A stretch of 64,000 nucleotides of DNA, taken from positions 248,001 through 312,000 of the forward strand of contig AP024676.1 in the NCBI GenBank assembly GCA_025998955.1. Direction: 5' to 3'. Position 1 is the stretch's first letter; each line of letters starts with the position of its first letter. Under the pieces are notes generated by a model. It was not told the origin of the DNA. It worked only from the letters and a program-made list of their open reading frames with translations, and searched no databases. Positions 26,026-35,658 of the stretch are shown piece after piece. The position numbers and the translations under genes were made by a program. The DNA is from Candidatus Roseilinea sp. Its GTDB lineage: Bacteria; Chloroflexota; Anaerolineae; J036; Brachytrichaceae.

Positions 26026-28260
26026 CTAGCGTATACGCAAGCGCGTCAGCGTGATCTGATCGCCGGCGAATTGCCCCTGTGCGTCGTAGGCCGGCAGGCG
26101 TGTGAGGTCGTCCGGCGCATACCACACCAACAACAGGCGATACACGCCAGGCGTCGCCTGGTTGCTCACCGCCAGCGTGTGGGTCAGTGTGACCGGCTCG
26201 CCTGCTCGCCACTGTGTGAGCGATTGCCCGAGGTCTTGCTGCGCGGCCTTGTTGGCGCCGTCGTCCAGCAGTTGCAGCGATACGTTCAGGTCGCGCGGCA
26301 GGGGGTGTGCGGCGCGCCAGCGCGTCACGACCGTAAGCGTTGCACCCGGTGCGAGGATGGATGGGTCGAGCGTGTAACCGAGCAACTCCGGCCCATTCGC
26401 GTAGCGCAGCAGTGGAATATCATCGGCGCGCCCGTGGAGTTCGATTGCGCCGAAGATCGCGCGGTCGTCGCCGTTGGCCAGCGGCAGCCGCTCGCCGGTT
26501 GCGTGGTCGTAGAGGCCGACGGCCCAGCGCAGTTGCTTCGGCGCCGGCGTCAGCGGCGAGAGGCGCAGCGTGTAACGATCGCTCCACCGGCGGCCGGCCG
26601 GCTGCTCGCTCAACGCCAGGCTGCCTTGACCAGGGTACATGTCGCGTTGCGCGACGATCACGTCGTGCTCATCAATGAGGTGCACGAAGACGCTGTAGTT
26701 GCGCGTCACCGGCTGCGTCAGCATCCAGTTCAGGTGCAGTGTGACCTCGTCGCCGGGCTGTGGAACACGCGTCGTATCGAAGCCGGCTTCCTGAAGACGC
26801 ACTGCGCTGCCGAATTTGGCGTTCACCGTGAGCGGCAAGCGCTGCGTCCACTGGTTGGGCGGCTGGGTGTAAGTCGGCGCGATGAACGCGAACGGCGCGA
26901 TGATCGCCAGCCCAGCCAAGCCGGCGCATGCGCCCAGCAGCACGTAGCGATGGAGCATCCACCAGCCGTAGGCCAGCGCTGCCGAGATAACGGCAATACA
27001 TGGGAACATCAGTCGCCCCTGTGAGGCCGGCGTGAGCGACGTCCAGCGCACCAGCGCAACGAAGACAAGCGCGACCCAGAAGATGCAGAGGAGGATCTTG
27101 CGTCCTGTGTCTTGCGTCAGCGGCGCTTTGCCCAGGACGGCAGACGCAAGACGCAAGACGATCCCAACGACTGCCAGCGTCGCGAGCCCGTTCAGTGCAT
27201 CGTAAATCCACGGCGACATGATCACGTTCATCGCGCCGAACACGCCCCAATAGGCCCACGTGAAGCCCTCGCGCTCGCTCCACAGTTGTGCTAATGAGGC
27301 CGGCGAGTCGCGCCGCCCCACGACATCGAGAAAGGCGTTCCAGCCCAGCAGGTCGCCGTAGAGCGCCTGATTGCGCACAAACCACCAGCCGCTGATGAGC
27401 AGCGTGACGGCGAGCATGACAAGGATGAAAGACGAGAGACGAAAGACGAGCGATCGCAAAGCGTCTTGCACCTCGCGTCTTGCGTCAAAAGCGGTCAGCA
27501 AGCCGGCGAGCCCGAACAAGCCAACCAGACCCAACGCGCTGCTCTTGCTCAGCGCGCCGAGGCCGGCAATAGCGCCCGCGACGATCGCGCTTTTGATGGA
27601 GAGGTCGCCGAGCCGCATCAGCCGCAGCGCCCACCACACGCCGATGGTGCTGAACATTACGGCGGCGTTGTCGTTGTTGATCGCCCCGCTGATGAAGGCG
27701 AACATCGGCGTGCAGGCGACGATGATGGGAGATGCGAGACGCAGGAGACTCACGTCTTGCGTCCCGCGTCCTGCGTCATTCGGGAAGAGTTCGCGGGCGA
27801 CCAGGTAGGCGAAGAACACGGTTGCCGTGCTCATCAGGATCGAAGCCAGACGGGCGGCGCGGACGGCGAGCGCGGCGCGCGTCCAGGGGAAATCTTCAGC
27901 CGACGTGTGCAGGATGGCGTTGGCATTGCCGTCGCGCGTGGGCACGCCCATGTCGCTGTGTGGGTTGATACGCCGAATCTCACGCCAGTTCGACGCGTCG
28001 AACGGCGCGCTAAACGCAGCGGCGATCCAATAATAGAGTGGGGGTTGGCTGCCTTCCTGTCGCCACGGCGCTTCGGCGTCGGTCTGGCCGGCGCGCTGCA
28101 CGGGCAAGCCGCCGCCCGTCGCCAGGTGCTGTACCATCGGGTAGTGCCACAGCTCGTCCGATGCTTCGAAGAGCGGGGTGAGGATGCTGTAGAGGCTGAA
28201 GAGGATGAACGACGCAGCGACGATCAGCGCCGCGTAGATCTTCTCGGCGCGAGCGCTCAC
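26026..28260 (-). CDS. Large membrane protein resembling GT-C glycosyltransferases
   Basis: A 744-residue protein starting at GTG. The N-terminal two thirds have about ten membrane segments with an early extracytoplasmic loop containing ASDELWHYPMVQHLA and QPPLYYWIAA, similar to the acidic first loop of GT-C (PMT/ArnT-like) sugar transferases that use lipid-linked donors. The last about 250 residues form a beta-rich domain outside the membrane (PGDEVTLHLNWMLTQP). Acceptor and donor are unknown. Oddly, three heptamer-repeat hairpins (27096-27160, 27427-27486, 27729-27781) lie inside the gene without breaking the frame, encoding extra loop residues. Those insertions are not conserved-looking and probably arrived late. 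Confidence 0.7.
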   Translation of the reverse strand: MSARAEKIYAALIVAASFILFSLYSILTPLFEASDELWHYPMVQHLATGGGLPVQRAGQTDAEAPWRQEGSQPPLYYWIAAAFSAPFDASNWREIRRINPHSDMGVPTRDGNANAILHTSAEDFPWTRAALAVRAARLASILMSTATVFFAYLVARELFPNDAGRGTQDVSLLRLASPIIVACTPMFAFISGAINNDNAAVMFSTIGVWWALRLMRLGDLSIKSAIVAGAIAGLGALSKSSALGLVGLFGLAGLLTAFDARREVQDALRSLVFRLSSFILVMLAVTLLISGWWFVRNQALYGDLLGWNAFLDVVGRRDSPASLAQLWSEREGFTWAYWGVFGAMNVIMSPWIYDALNGLATLAVVGIVLRLASAVLGKAPLTQDTGRKILLCIFWVALVFVALVRWTSLTPASQGRLMFPCIAVISAALAYGWWMLHRYVLLGACAGLAGLAIIAPFAFIAPTYTQPPNQWTQRLPLTVNAKFGSAVRLQEAGFDTTRVPQPGDEVTLHLNWMLTQPVTRNYSVFVHLIDEHDVIVAQRDMYPGQGSLALSEQPAGRRWSDRYTLRLSPLTPAPKQLRWAVGLYDHATGERLPLANGDDRAIFGAIELHGRADDIPLLRYANGPELLGYTLDPSILAPGATLTVVTRWRAAHPLPRDLNVSLQLLDDGANKAAQQDLGQSLTQWRAGEPVTLTHTLAVSNQATPGVYRLLLVWYAPDDLTRLPAYDAQGQFAGDQITLTRLRIR
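27096..27160. repeat. Inverted heptamer array inside the 744-residue membrane protein gene
   Basis: Three 7-bp units (TCTTGCG, TCCTGTG, TCTTGCG) at 27096-27118 face the reverse-complement units GACGCAA, GACGCAA, GACG at 27143-27160 across a 24-bp spacer. They can fold into a hairpin in DNA or RNA. The frame of the host gene stays open through it. Confidence 0.75.
27427..27486. repeat. Second inverted heptamer array inside the same gene
   Basis: Left units GAAAGAC, GAGAGAC, GAAAGAC (27427-27447) oppose right units GTCTTGC, ACCTCGC, GTCTTGC (27463-27483) across about 15 bp. The period is exactly 7 bp on both sides. The sequence is related to the arrays at 27096 and 27729. Confidence 0.75.
27729..27781. 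repeat. Third inverted heptamer array inside the same gene
   Basis: Left units GAGATGC, GAGACGC, AGGAGAC (27729-27749) are followed by a 4-bp loop and right units GTCTTGC, GTCCCGC, GTCCTGC, GTCATTC (27754-27781). The two halves are imperfect reverse complements. It is read in frame by the host gene. Confidence 0.75.
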
Positions 28261-28332
28261 GTGGCAAGCAGGGGAGGCGCCGACTCGGCTGCCGGCGTGA
28301 CGAGGCGGGACATATCGCTCGGCGTGTGTCGT

Positions 28333-28869
28333 CTAGCTGCCGGTCTGCAGCTGCGACGTCTGAGCGGGTTGTGCATCGGCTGATGGCGTCTCGGCGTTGC
28401 CCTCGAGCGCCTTCAGCCGCTCGGCCCGATCGCGCTCCAACTTGGCGATACCGTTGGAGACGACGGCCATGGTGTGATCGAGTTCTTCGCGCAGGCGCAT
28501 GAGCGTCTCGAGGGCGTAGGCGTCTGCTTCCGAGCGCATACGGTCCACCTCGCGGCGGGCGCGCTCTTCGATCGCCTGGGCGCGGTTCTGCGCGATGGCG
28601 ATGATGGCAGTGTCGTCGGCCAGCCGGCTCGCCTCTTCGCGTGCCATCTCCTTGATGCGCTCGGCTTCCTCTTTGGCTTGCGCGATGATCCGGTCGTGCT
28701 CTTGTTGGATGCGCTGTGCCTTCTTAATCTCCTCGGGAATGGCCAACACCATCTGGTCAATCAACTGAAAGCACCGATCGGCGTCCACCAGCTTCATCTT
28801 GGTGCCGGGCACGCGGCGCGCCTCCAGCAAGATGGCTTCCAGTCTTCCAAGCAGGTGTTGAATGTCCAT
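28333..28869 (-). CDS. Coiled-coil protein, unknown function
   Basis: A 178-residue soluble protein. Residues about 45-115 are strongly helical and charged (KKAQRIQQEHDRIIAQAKEE), followed by a second helical block to about 160 and a short disordered Gln/Thr-rich tail. The pattern recalls ATP synthase b/E subunits or DivIVA-like proteins but matches none clearly. It follows coaD by 28 nt. A TATACT box ends 7 nt before its ATG and no ribosome site is visible, so it may have its own leaderless transcript as well as read-through from coaD. Confidence 0.75.
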   Translation of the reverse strand: MDIQHLLGRLEAILLEARRVPGTKMKLVDADRCFQLIDQMVLAIPEEIKKAQRIQQEHDRIIAQAKEEAERIKEMAREEASRLADDTAIIAIAQNRAQAIEERARREVDRMRSEADAYALETLMRLREELDHTMAVVSNGIAKLERDRAERLKALEGNAETPSADAQPAQTSQLQTGS

Positions 28870-28897
28870 GGCGATAAGTATATTGGAGAATGGCGAT

Positions 28898-29380
28898 TTA
28901 TTTAAGTTGCCTTAATGCGCGCGCCACACTCGCCGGCACGAGCGCCGTGACGTCGCCGCCCAGCGTGGCGATCTGCCGGATCAACGTCGCACTCAGGAAG
29001 TGGTTCGGCGCATTGGCGAATAGGCAGATCACCTCGATATCCGCCGCCAGCCAGTGGTTGGTTTGTGCCTGCTGCAACTCGAAGTTGAAGTCCACGCTAT
29101 TGCGCAAGCCACGGATGAGCACCGACGCCCCAACTTTTCGTGCGAAGTTCACCGTCAAGCCGCTGTAGCCGGCGACGCGCGTCCGCCCATCCACGCCCAG
29201 ATCGCGCAGCACCTCGCGCACCAGCGCGATGCGCTCCTCATGCGAGAAGAGCAGCTTTTTGTCCGGCTGGTCATAGACGCCGATGATCAGCTCGTCGAAC
29301 AGCGCCAGCGCGCGTTGAGCGATGTCGAGATGCCCGTTGTGAAAAGGGTCGAACGTGCCGGGGTAGAGCGCGATGGTCAT
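28898..29380 (-). CDS. coaD: Phosphopantetheine adenylyltransferase
   Basis: A 160-residue enzyme of normal length that joins 4'-phosphopantetheine and ATP to dephospho-CoA, the penultimate step of CoA synthesis. The nucleotidyltransferase motif ALYPGTFDPFHNGHLDIA (residues 4-21) holds the HxGH site. IRGLRNSVDFNFELQQAQTN binds phosphopantetheine, and FLSATLIRQIATLGGDV replaces the usual SSSxxR/K loop with Ser-Ala-Thr, a mild deviation. It lies 89 nt downstream of recG, in the recG-coaD order common among bacteria. Confidence 0.95.
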   Translation of the reverse strand: MTIALYPGTFDPFHNGHLDIAQRALALFDELIIGVYDQPDKKLLFSHEERIALVREVLRDLGVDGRTRVAGYSGLTVNFARKVGASVLIRGLRNSVDFNFELQQAQTNHWLAADIEVICLFANAPNHFLSATLIRQIATLGGDVTALVPASVARALRQLK

Positions 29381-29469
29381 GATTGGGCGTGATGTCTTGG
29401 TTCGGTATTTTGGGTCGCCGGTGTCCGCTAGGCATCAACGTTCGAGCGCAACGTGCTCGTCGGTCAGCC

Positions 29470-32079
29470 TTAGCTTGCGTCGCCCACCGTTTCGCGATGC
29501 TTCCAGAATTCGGACACCTTCTCGGCCAACACGGGGTGATTCGCCAGTTCTGGGTCTCGCTCCAGCAGCTTCTCGGCCTGGGCGCGTGCTGCGTCCAACA
29601 GGTCGCGGTCGCTCACGCTGACCAGCTTCAGTTCGGGATCGCCGCTCTGGCGGGTGCCGAAGAACTCGCCTGGCCCCCGAATCTCCAGGTCAATCTCGGC
29701 CAGCTTGAAACCATCTTGGGTGTTCACGATTGCCTGCAGCCGCTGGTCGCTCACCACCGAGCTGGTGTCGGCGATCAGCAGACAGTAGGACTTATGCTCG
29801 CCGCGGCCAACGCGCCCGCGGAACTGGTGCAGTTGCGCTAGGCCGAAGCGGTTCGCGCCTTCGATCAACATCACCGTCGCGTTCGGCACGTCAATGCCCA
29901 CTTCGACGACCGAGGTAGAGACGAGGATGTGCGTCTCCCCATGGGCGAAAGCGCGCATGGCTTGCTCTTTCTCGGCCGGCTTCATCTTGCCGTGCAGCAG
30001 GCCCAGCTTGAGCGTGGGGAACACCTCGCGTTGTAGGCGCTCGTATTCTTCGACCGCTGCCTTGGCCTCGATCTTGTCCGACTCCTCGACCAGCGGGCAG
30101 ATGATGAAGGCTTGCCGGCCTTGTTCCACCTGGTAGCGCACGAAGTTGTATGCCCGTTCGCGCTCGGCAGGCGTGAACCAGTGCGTCTCGATCGGCTGGC
30201 GGCCCGGCGGCATCTCATCGAGCACGGTGTTGTCCAAGTCGCCATACAACGTGAGTGCCAGCGTGCGCGGGATGGGCGTCGCGGTCATCACCAGCGTGTG
30301 TGGGTTCAACACGCCGCCCTTTTGCCGCAGCGCCGTCCGCTGCAGCACGCCGAAGCGGTGCTGCTCGTCCACCACCACCAGCCCGAGGTTCTGGAACGAC
30401 ACGGCCTCTTGGATCAAGGCATGCGTGCCGATCACGACGCGGATGCTGCCGTCGGCCAGGCCGTCGTAGATGGCGCGCTTTTCGCCGGGCTTCGTGCTGC
30501 CGGTCAGCAATGCCAGCGCGATCGGCGCGACGGCGCCGCGCTCGGCAAAGGCGTCGAACAGGCGTTTGACCGTCTTGAAGTGCTGCTCGGCCAGGATTTC
30601 GGTCGGCGCCATCATGGCCGATTGCACACCCAGGCTGGCTACGAGAGCCATGCTGAGCGCTGCAACCACGGTCTTGCCCGAGCCGACGTCGCCTTGCAAC
30701 AGTCGGTGCATCGCGTTGGGTCGGCTGAGGTCTTTGACGATAGCGTCGAGGGCGCGTTGCTGTGCGCCGGTGAGCTGATAGGGCAGGGCAGCAATGAGCC
30801 GGTCGAGCACAGCGGGATCGGCCTGCAGCGCCTGCGCCGGTTCCTGACGCCAAATCTGGCGCTGGCGCAACACGGCCAATTGCAGAGTGAACAGTTCGTC
30901 GAAGGCCAACCGGCGGCGCGCGCTTTCCTGCGACCTCATGCTGCGCGGGAAATGGATTTCGCGCAAGGCCTCTGCGATCGGCATCAGACGTAATTCGCTG
31001 CGCACGTCCTCCGGCAGATGCTCCGGCACGCGCGAAGGCCAATATTCGACCACGCGCTTCATCACCCGGCGCAGCAACAAAGGTTGTAGCCCCTCGGTGA
31101 GGCGATATACCGGCACGATGCTGCCGCCGGTGATCCACTCACGCTCGGCCGGCTCGTAGGTGGGGTTTTGGAAGGTCAACCGGCCCAGATACTCGGTCAC
31201 CTTGCCGCTGATGACGATTTCGCGCCCGACGGCCAACTGTTTCATCAAGTTGTCCGCGTAGCGCTCGCTGGTGAACCAGCTGCATTCGATTGCGCCCGAT
31301 GCATCCTCGATAACCGCGCGCACGATCATCAAGTTGCTTTTCGTTCGATGTTTGCGCACCGACGCAATGCGCCCGATGATGGTGACTTGCTCGCCATAGA
31401 AGAGCTGGTTGATCGTCTTCAAGGCGCTGTAGTCGTCGTAGCGCACCGGGAAGTAATACAGTAGGTCGCGGATGGTGTGAATGCCCAGGCGGGCGAGTTT
31501 TTGCGCGTTGAAGTCGCCAATGCCGCTGATCTTGGTCACCGGCGCATCTAGGCCTAATCCGGCTTCGCGCGGACGGGGGGGACGCGGCTCGCGTCGAGAC
31601 GGCTGTGCAAGGCGCTCCGGCGGGCGTGGCGGCTCGGTGCGTCGGGTGGGTGCAGCGTCGGTGGTCGGCGCAGTCGTGACGACCGGCGCGATCTCCACGG
31701 GCGGCACCTCGAACGTCGTGGAAGCCTGATTCTCTGTCGCAAACTTGATCGCGCCTTCGCTCAGGCGCTGCGCCGAGGGCTGGCCGGCGGCATCTTTTGC
31801 TCGCGCCTGCGTGGCGCTGCGCAGGACCGGCGACCGTAGTCGCGTCACCAGTGCTTCCAGCCTGGCGCGGCGGTGTGCCTCATCGGTGGAGGCGCTGTAG
31901 TCACGCATTTCCTGCGCGATCGTCTCGGCCCACTCAGGGTCAATGTCGTTGCGCGCGGCGTCGGCCAGCCAAGCGGCAGCGAACGACTGTAGGCCGCGCG
32001 TGACAGCCTTGTCGTGATAGCCGGTCTGCGCTTCGAGCCTGAGGATTTTGAGAAGCTTTTCGGTCGCTTGGTTTGGCAT
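29470..32079 (-). CDS. recG: ATP-dependent DNA helicase RecG
   Basis: An 869-residue helicase that reverses stalled replication forks and moves Holliday junctions. After a long N-terminal extension with a Pro/Arg-rich stretch (about 1-170) come a helix-hairpin-helix-like start (ITKISGIGDFNAQKLARLGI type), the wedge OB domain (about 200-330), and the two helicase domains: Walker A QGDVGSGKT near 463, VVVDEQHRFGV, MTATPIPRTLAL, then VVEVGIDVPNAT and QFRGRVGRG. The C-terminal GTRQSG region is intact. E. coli RecG has 693 residues, so the extra length is at the N-terminus. An array of heptamers occupies the 5' flank. Confidence 0.96.
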   Translation of the reverse strand: MPNQATEKLLKILRLEAQTGYHDKAVTRGLQSFAAAWLADAARNDIDPEWAETIAQEMRDYSASTDEAHRRARLEALVTRLRSPVLRSATQARAKDAAGQPSAQRLSEGAIKFATENQASTTFEVPPVEIAPVVTTAPTTDAAPTRRTEPPRPPERLAQPSRREPRPPRPREAGLGLDAPVTKISGIGDFNAQKLARLGIHTIRDLLYYFPVRYDDYSALKTINQLFYGEQVTIIGRIASVRKHRTKSNLMIVRAVIEDASGAIECSWFTSERYADNLMKQLAVGREIVISGKVTEYLGRLTFQNPTYEPAEREWITGGSIVPVYRLTEGLQPLLLRRVMKRVVEYWPSRVPEHLPEDVRSELRLMPIAEALREIHFPRSMRSQESARRRLAFDELFTLQLAVLRQRQIWRQEPAQALQADPAVLDRLIAALPYQLTGAQQRALDAIVKDLSRPNAMHRLLQGDVGSGKTVVAALSMALVASLGVQSAMMAPTEILAEQHFKTVKRLFDAFAERGAVAPIALALLTGSTKPGEKRAIYDGLADGSIRVVIGTHALIQEAVSFQNLGLVVVDEQHRFGVLQRTALRQKGGVLNPHTLVMTATPIPRTLALTLYGDLDNTVLDEMPPGRQPIETHWFTPAERERAYNFVRYQVEQGRQAFIICPLVEESDKIEAKAAVEEYERLQREVFPTLKLGLLHGKMKPAEKEQAMRAFAHGETHILVSTSVVEVGIDVPNATVMLIEGANRFGLAQLHQFRGRVGRGEHKSYCLLIADTSSVVSDQRLQAIVNTQDGFKLAEIDLEIRGPGEFFGTRQSGDPELKLVSVSDRDLLDAARAQAEKLLERDPELANHPVLAEKVSEFWKHRETVGDAS

Positions 32080-32084
32080 GGCGC

Positions 32085-32147
32085 GCGTGACGTATTACGC
32101 GGTGCGCGATACGCAACACGGAATGCGTAATACGTAATTCGTAACTC
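32085..32147. repeat. Heptamer array between recG and the DegV gene
   Basis: Nine consecutive 7-bp units of the form GNNNNNC run without interruption (for example GTATTAC, GCGATAC, GTAATAC, GTAATTC). The left unit pair GACGTATTACGC and the right GCGTAATACGT are reverse complements, so the array can fold back. It begins 6 bp before the recG start codon and so forms its leader. Confidence 0.75.
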
Positions 32148-32168
32148 AGCGGTGGATTATACGCTTGG

Positions 32169-33017
32169 CTACTCGTTCACGATCACCACGCCAAGGCCCA
32201 TCGGCCCGAAGTGCGCGCCGATGACGGGTGTGACGAGCACGGGATCGGCGGGCTCGATGGGCGCAATCGCCTGCAACTCGCGGCGCACACGTTCGATGTC
32301 GGCCGCCTGGTCGCCGCCGGTGTAAACGACGGAGAAGCGATGAGCCTTGCCCGGCGTCTTGCGCACCTCTTCCAGCAGACGTTCGACGCCGCGTCCCCGC
32401 GTGCGCACGCGATCCAGTTGGGTGACCGCGCCTTGCTTGAGTTCGACCAGCAGCTTGATCTGCAATAACTCGCCGATGCCGGCGGTGAGCGACGACACAC
32501 GCCCACTTTTGCGCAGATACTTCAGGGTGTCGGCCATCGCCAGGATGCGGATGCGTTGTTTCATCGCCTCCAGCGCCGCGGCGATCTCGTCGAGCGGTGC
32601 CCCGCGTTGCGCCATCTCGGCGGCCGTGATGACCAGCCAGCCCAACCCCATGGTCATCGAGCCGGAATCCACCACGCGCACGGGGATTCCCTCATTGGCC
32701 ACGTCGGACGCAGCCAACTCGGCGGCGTTGCACACGCCGCTCACCGTGCGAGCGATGTGCACCGAGACGACGCCATCTGCGCCGGCGGCGCGCGCAGCAC
32801 GGTAGGCATCGGCGAATAGCTCCGGCGAGCCGGCTGCCGTCTTGGGGAAGGTCGCGTAGGTCGGCAGGCTATCGTAGAACTGCTGGCGGGTGAGGGTGAC
32901 TCCGTCCTGATGGGCCACACCGTCCACCTCGACGATCATCGGCAAGACCGTGATGCCTAGGCGTTCGGCGATGCCGGCGGGGACGTCGCAGGTGGAATCG
33001 GTGACCACTTTGATCAT
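32169..33017 (-). CDS. DegV family fatty-acid-binding protein
   Basis: A 282-residue DegV protein. The N-terminus KVVTDSTCDVPAGIAERLGI is diagnostic, followed by DGVTLTRQQFYDSL, the TAAGSPELFADAYR segment that binds the fatty-acid carboxylate, and SGSMTMGLGWLV. In Gram-positive bacteria such proteins (FakB) present fatty acids to the kinase FakA; no fakA-like gene is visible here. It lies upstream of recG in the same direction, separated by the heptamer array. The lipid bound is unknown. Confidence 0.92.
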   Translation of the reverse strand: MIKVVTDSTCDVPAGIAERLGITVLPMIVEVDGVAHQDGVTLTRQQFYDSLPTYATFPKTAAGSPELFADAYRAARAAGADGVVSVHIARTVSGVCNAAELAASDVANEGIPVRVVDSGSMTMGLGWLVITAAEMAQRGAPLDEIAAALEAMKQRIRILAMADTLKYLRKSGRVSSLTAGIGELLQIKLLVELKQGAVTQLDRVRTRGRGVERLLEEVRKTPGKAHRFSVVYTGGDQAADIERVRRELQAIAPIEPADPVLVTPVIGAHFGPMGLGVVIVNE

Positions 33018-33138
33018 CGGCAGTCAGGGATGATACCAAAGCAGAGGCGCACGGCTTGACGTATGCCCGGCACTGTGGTTTGTCCGGGTGCGACGACTGA
33101 TGTCTACAAAAGTCCGTGCTGCACCCGGGTAGCGATGC

Positions 33139-34155
<1,017 letters not shown>

Positions 34156-34188
34156 GCGATATTCGCGGAAGGTGACTGAAAGTATTGA

Positions 34189-34217
34189 TTGACGGCGATT
34201 TTACAAGAGCCTATAAT
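34189..34217 (+). promoter_or_regulatory. Strong sigma-70 type promoter of infA
   Basis: TTGACG at 34189-34194 and TATAAT at 34212-34217 are separated by exactly 17 bp. Transcription should begin near 34224, giving a leader of about 108 nt before infA. This is the most canonical promoter in the window. Confidence 0.8.
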
Positions 34218-34248
34218 TCCCATTGCAGGATTTAAGGTTTTAGGTAGC

Positions 34249-34312
34249 AGAGGCGAAGCGTTTGCAAGCGTAGTCTTGGCTGGCGGAAGCGCGGTGCAAA
34301 TGCTTCGCCTCT
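34249..34312 (+). promoter_or_regulatory. 18-bp stem hairpin in the infA leader
   Basis: The arms 34249-34266 (AGAGGCGAAGCGTTTGCA) and 34295-34312 (TGCAAATGCTTCGCCTCT) pair over 18 bp with one G-U pair around a 28-nt loop. The stem ends 8 nt before the AAGGAGG ribosome site at 34321-34327. It may control infA translation or stability, or be a repeat element inserted in the leader. Confidence 0.65.
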
Positions 34313-34331
34313 ATTGGTGAAAGGAGGTCGA

Positions 34332-34598
34332 ATGGCCAAGAAAGATCGAGAACAAAAGCAGAAAGAAGATGTGATTCAGGTCGAAGGCGAAGTCATCGAG
34401 GCGTTGCCCGGCACCATGTTCAAGGTGCAACTGGACAACGGCCACCAGGTGCTGACCACGCTGTCTGGCAAGATGCGCAAGAACTACATTCGCATTTTGC
34501 TCGGCGACCGCGTGCGCGTGGAACTTTCGCCGTATGACCTGACGCGCGGGCGCATCTCCTACCGCTTGCGCACCGGCCGCGAGAACGTGCCCGCCTGA
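34332..34598 (+). CDS. infA: Translation initiation factor IF-1
   Basis: An 88-residue S1/OB-fold protein that binds the ribosomal A site during initiation. The core [39 protein letters not shown] and [20 protein letters not shown] is unmistakable. It has a charged N-terminal extension of about 12 residues ([12 protein letters not shown]) compared with the 72-residue E. coli protein. ATG 34332 follows AAGGAGG at ideal spacing. The gene stands alone, not in a ribosomal protein operon, and is driven by its own promoter and hairpin-containing leader. Confidence 0.95.
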   Translation: MAKKDREQKQKEDVIQVEGEVIEALPGTMFKVQLDNGHQVLTTLSGKMRKNYIRILLGDRVRVELSPYDLTRGRISYRLRTGRENVPA

Positions 34599-34649
34599 CG
34601 CCGGCTTCTCTCACGGCAGCGCGGCGCATGCAGGCGATTGCGTCGCGCG

Positions 34650-35591
34650 TTATCTCCTATCCCCATCGCGCCTGGCGCACACTAGGCATATCCAGTCGTC
34701 TATCGCTCGCTTCTCCAGGACGGATAACCCCGCCGTCTCGGCAGCGCGCACTACGTCGCCGGCCTGCATGTCCAAGATGCCGGAGAAGATGAACTGCGGC
34801 GCGCGCGATGTCAGCCCTTCGGCCAACATGCGAATGATCACGCCGGCCAGGATGTTGGCCACGACTAGATCGTAGACGCCATGGGCGACCTCGTGAGAGC
34901 CATGCATGATTGTCACACGGTCGCCCACGCCGTTGGCCCGGACGTTCTCGCGGCCGGCGCGCACGGCCTCATCATCGGTGTCTACGCCCACCACCTCGCG
35001 CGCGCCGAGCCTGGCCGCCAAAATCGAAAGGATGCCCGAACCGCTGCCGACATCAAGGATGCGCATGCCGGCTTGGACGTAGTCTTCCATCGCAGCGGCG
35101 CACAGTTGGGTGGTGGGGTGCAGGCCGGTGCCGAACGCCATACCGGGATCGAGCGTGATGACCAAGTCGCGGTCTGCGGCGTGGTCGGACGACACGTCGT
35201 TTATCCATGATGGGCGGATGAGGATGCGCCGACCGATGCGCAGCGGTTTGAACGATGCCTTCCATGCGTCGGCCCAGTCCGATTGGGCGACGATGCGATA
35301 GGCCGGCTGCGGCGTGGGCCGCACCATATTCAGGTAGGCGAGCGCCTCTTCGACCTTGCGCTTGCGTTCGGCCAGCGTTTCATCGTCGGGCAAATAGGCG
35401 CGCACGATGATTGGCCCTTCGGCGCGCTCGTCCTCCCAGCGGTCGGCGACCATGACGCCCGGTTGTTGCCGGTGGGTCTGCTCTAGAGCCACGCCGCCTT
35501 CAACGTAGGGGAAGATCGCCTCGCTGATTGCCTCGGCTAATTCGGCGTCGGCTTCGAGGCGGAGTTCCAGCCAGCGCGGGCTATCGGCCAT
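34650..35591 (-). CDS. prmA: Ribosomal protein L11 methyltransferase
   Basis: A 313-residue SAM methyltransferase. The N-terminal substrate-recognition domain (about 1-100) is followed by WADAWKASFKPLRIGRRILI, then LDPGMAFGTGLHPTTQLCAA, the SAM motif ILDVGSGSGILSILAARLGA and DLVVANILAGVIIRML, the set that defines PrmA, which trimethylates L11. ATG 35591 (MADSPRW) is preferred to 35597, since a TACACT box ends 7 nt before it, as in other apparently leaderless genes here. The long frame reaching 35954 overlaps ppk and is not real. It diverges from ppk across 67 bp. Confidence 0.93.
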   Translation of the reverse strand: MADSPRWLELRLEADAELAEAISEAIFPYVEGGVALEQTHRQQPGVMVADRWEDERAEGPIIVRAYLPDDETLAERKRKVEEALAYLNMVRPTPQPAYRIVAQSDWADAWKASFKPLRIGRRILIRPSWINDVSSDHAADRDLVITLDPGMAFGTGLHPTTQLCAAAMEDYVQAGMRILDVGSGSGILSILAARLGAREVVGVDTDDEAVRAGRENVRANGVGDRVTIMHGSHEVAHGVYDLVVANILAGVIIRMLAEGLTSRAPQFIFSGILDMQAGDVVRAAETAGLSVLEKRAIDDWICLVCARRDGDRR

Positions 35592-35658
35592 TGCCATGAG
35601 TGTAGCAAAGGCGGTGGTGCGCATGCTTGAGAGGCGCGCTCGGCTACAATCTTGCAGC

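Noticed and set aside
33087-33126. CCGGGTGC/GCACCCGG pair between degV and the flavin oxidoreductase
   Set aside because: Only 8 bp with a long loop; not strong enough to call a terminator or riboswitch.
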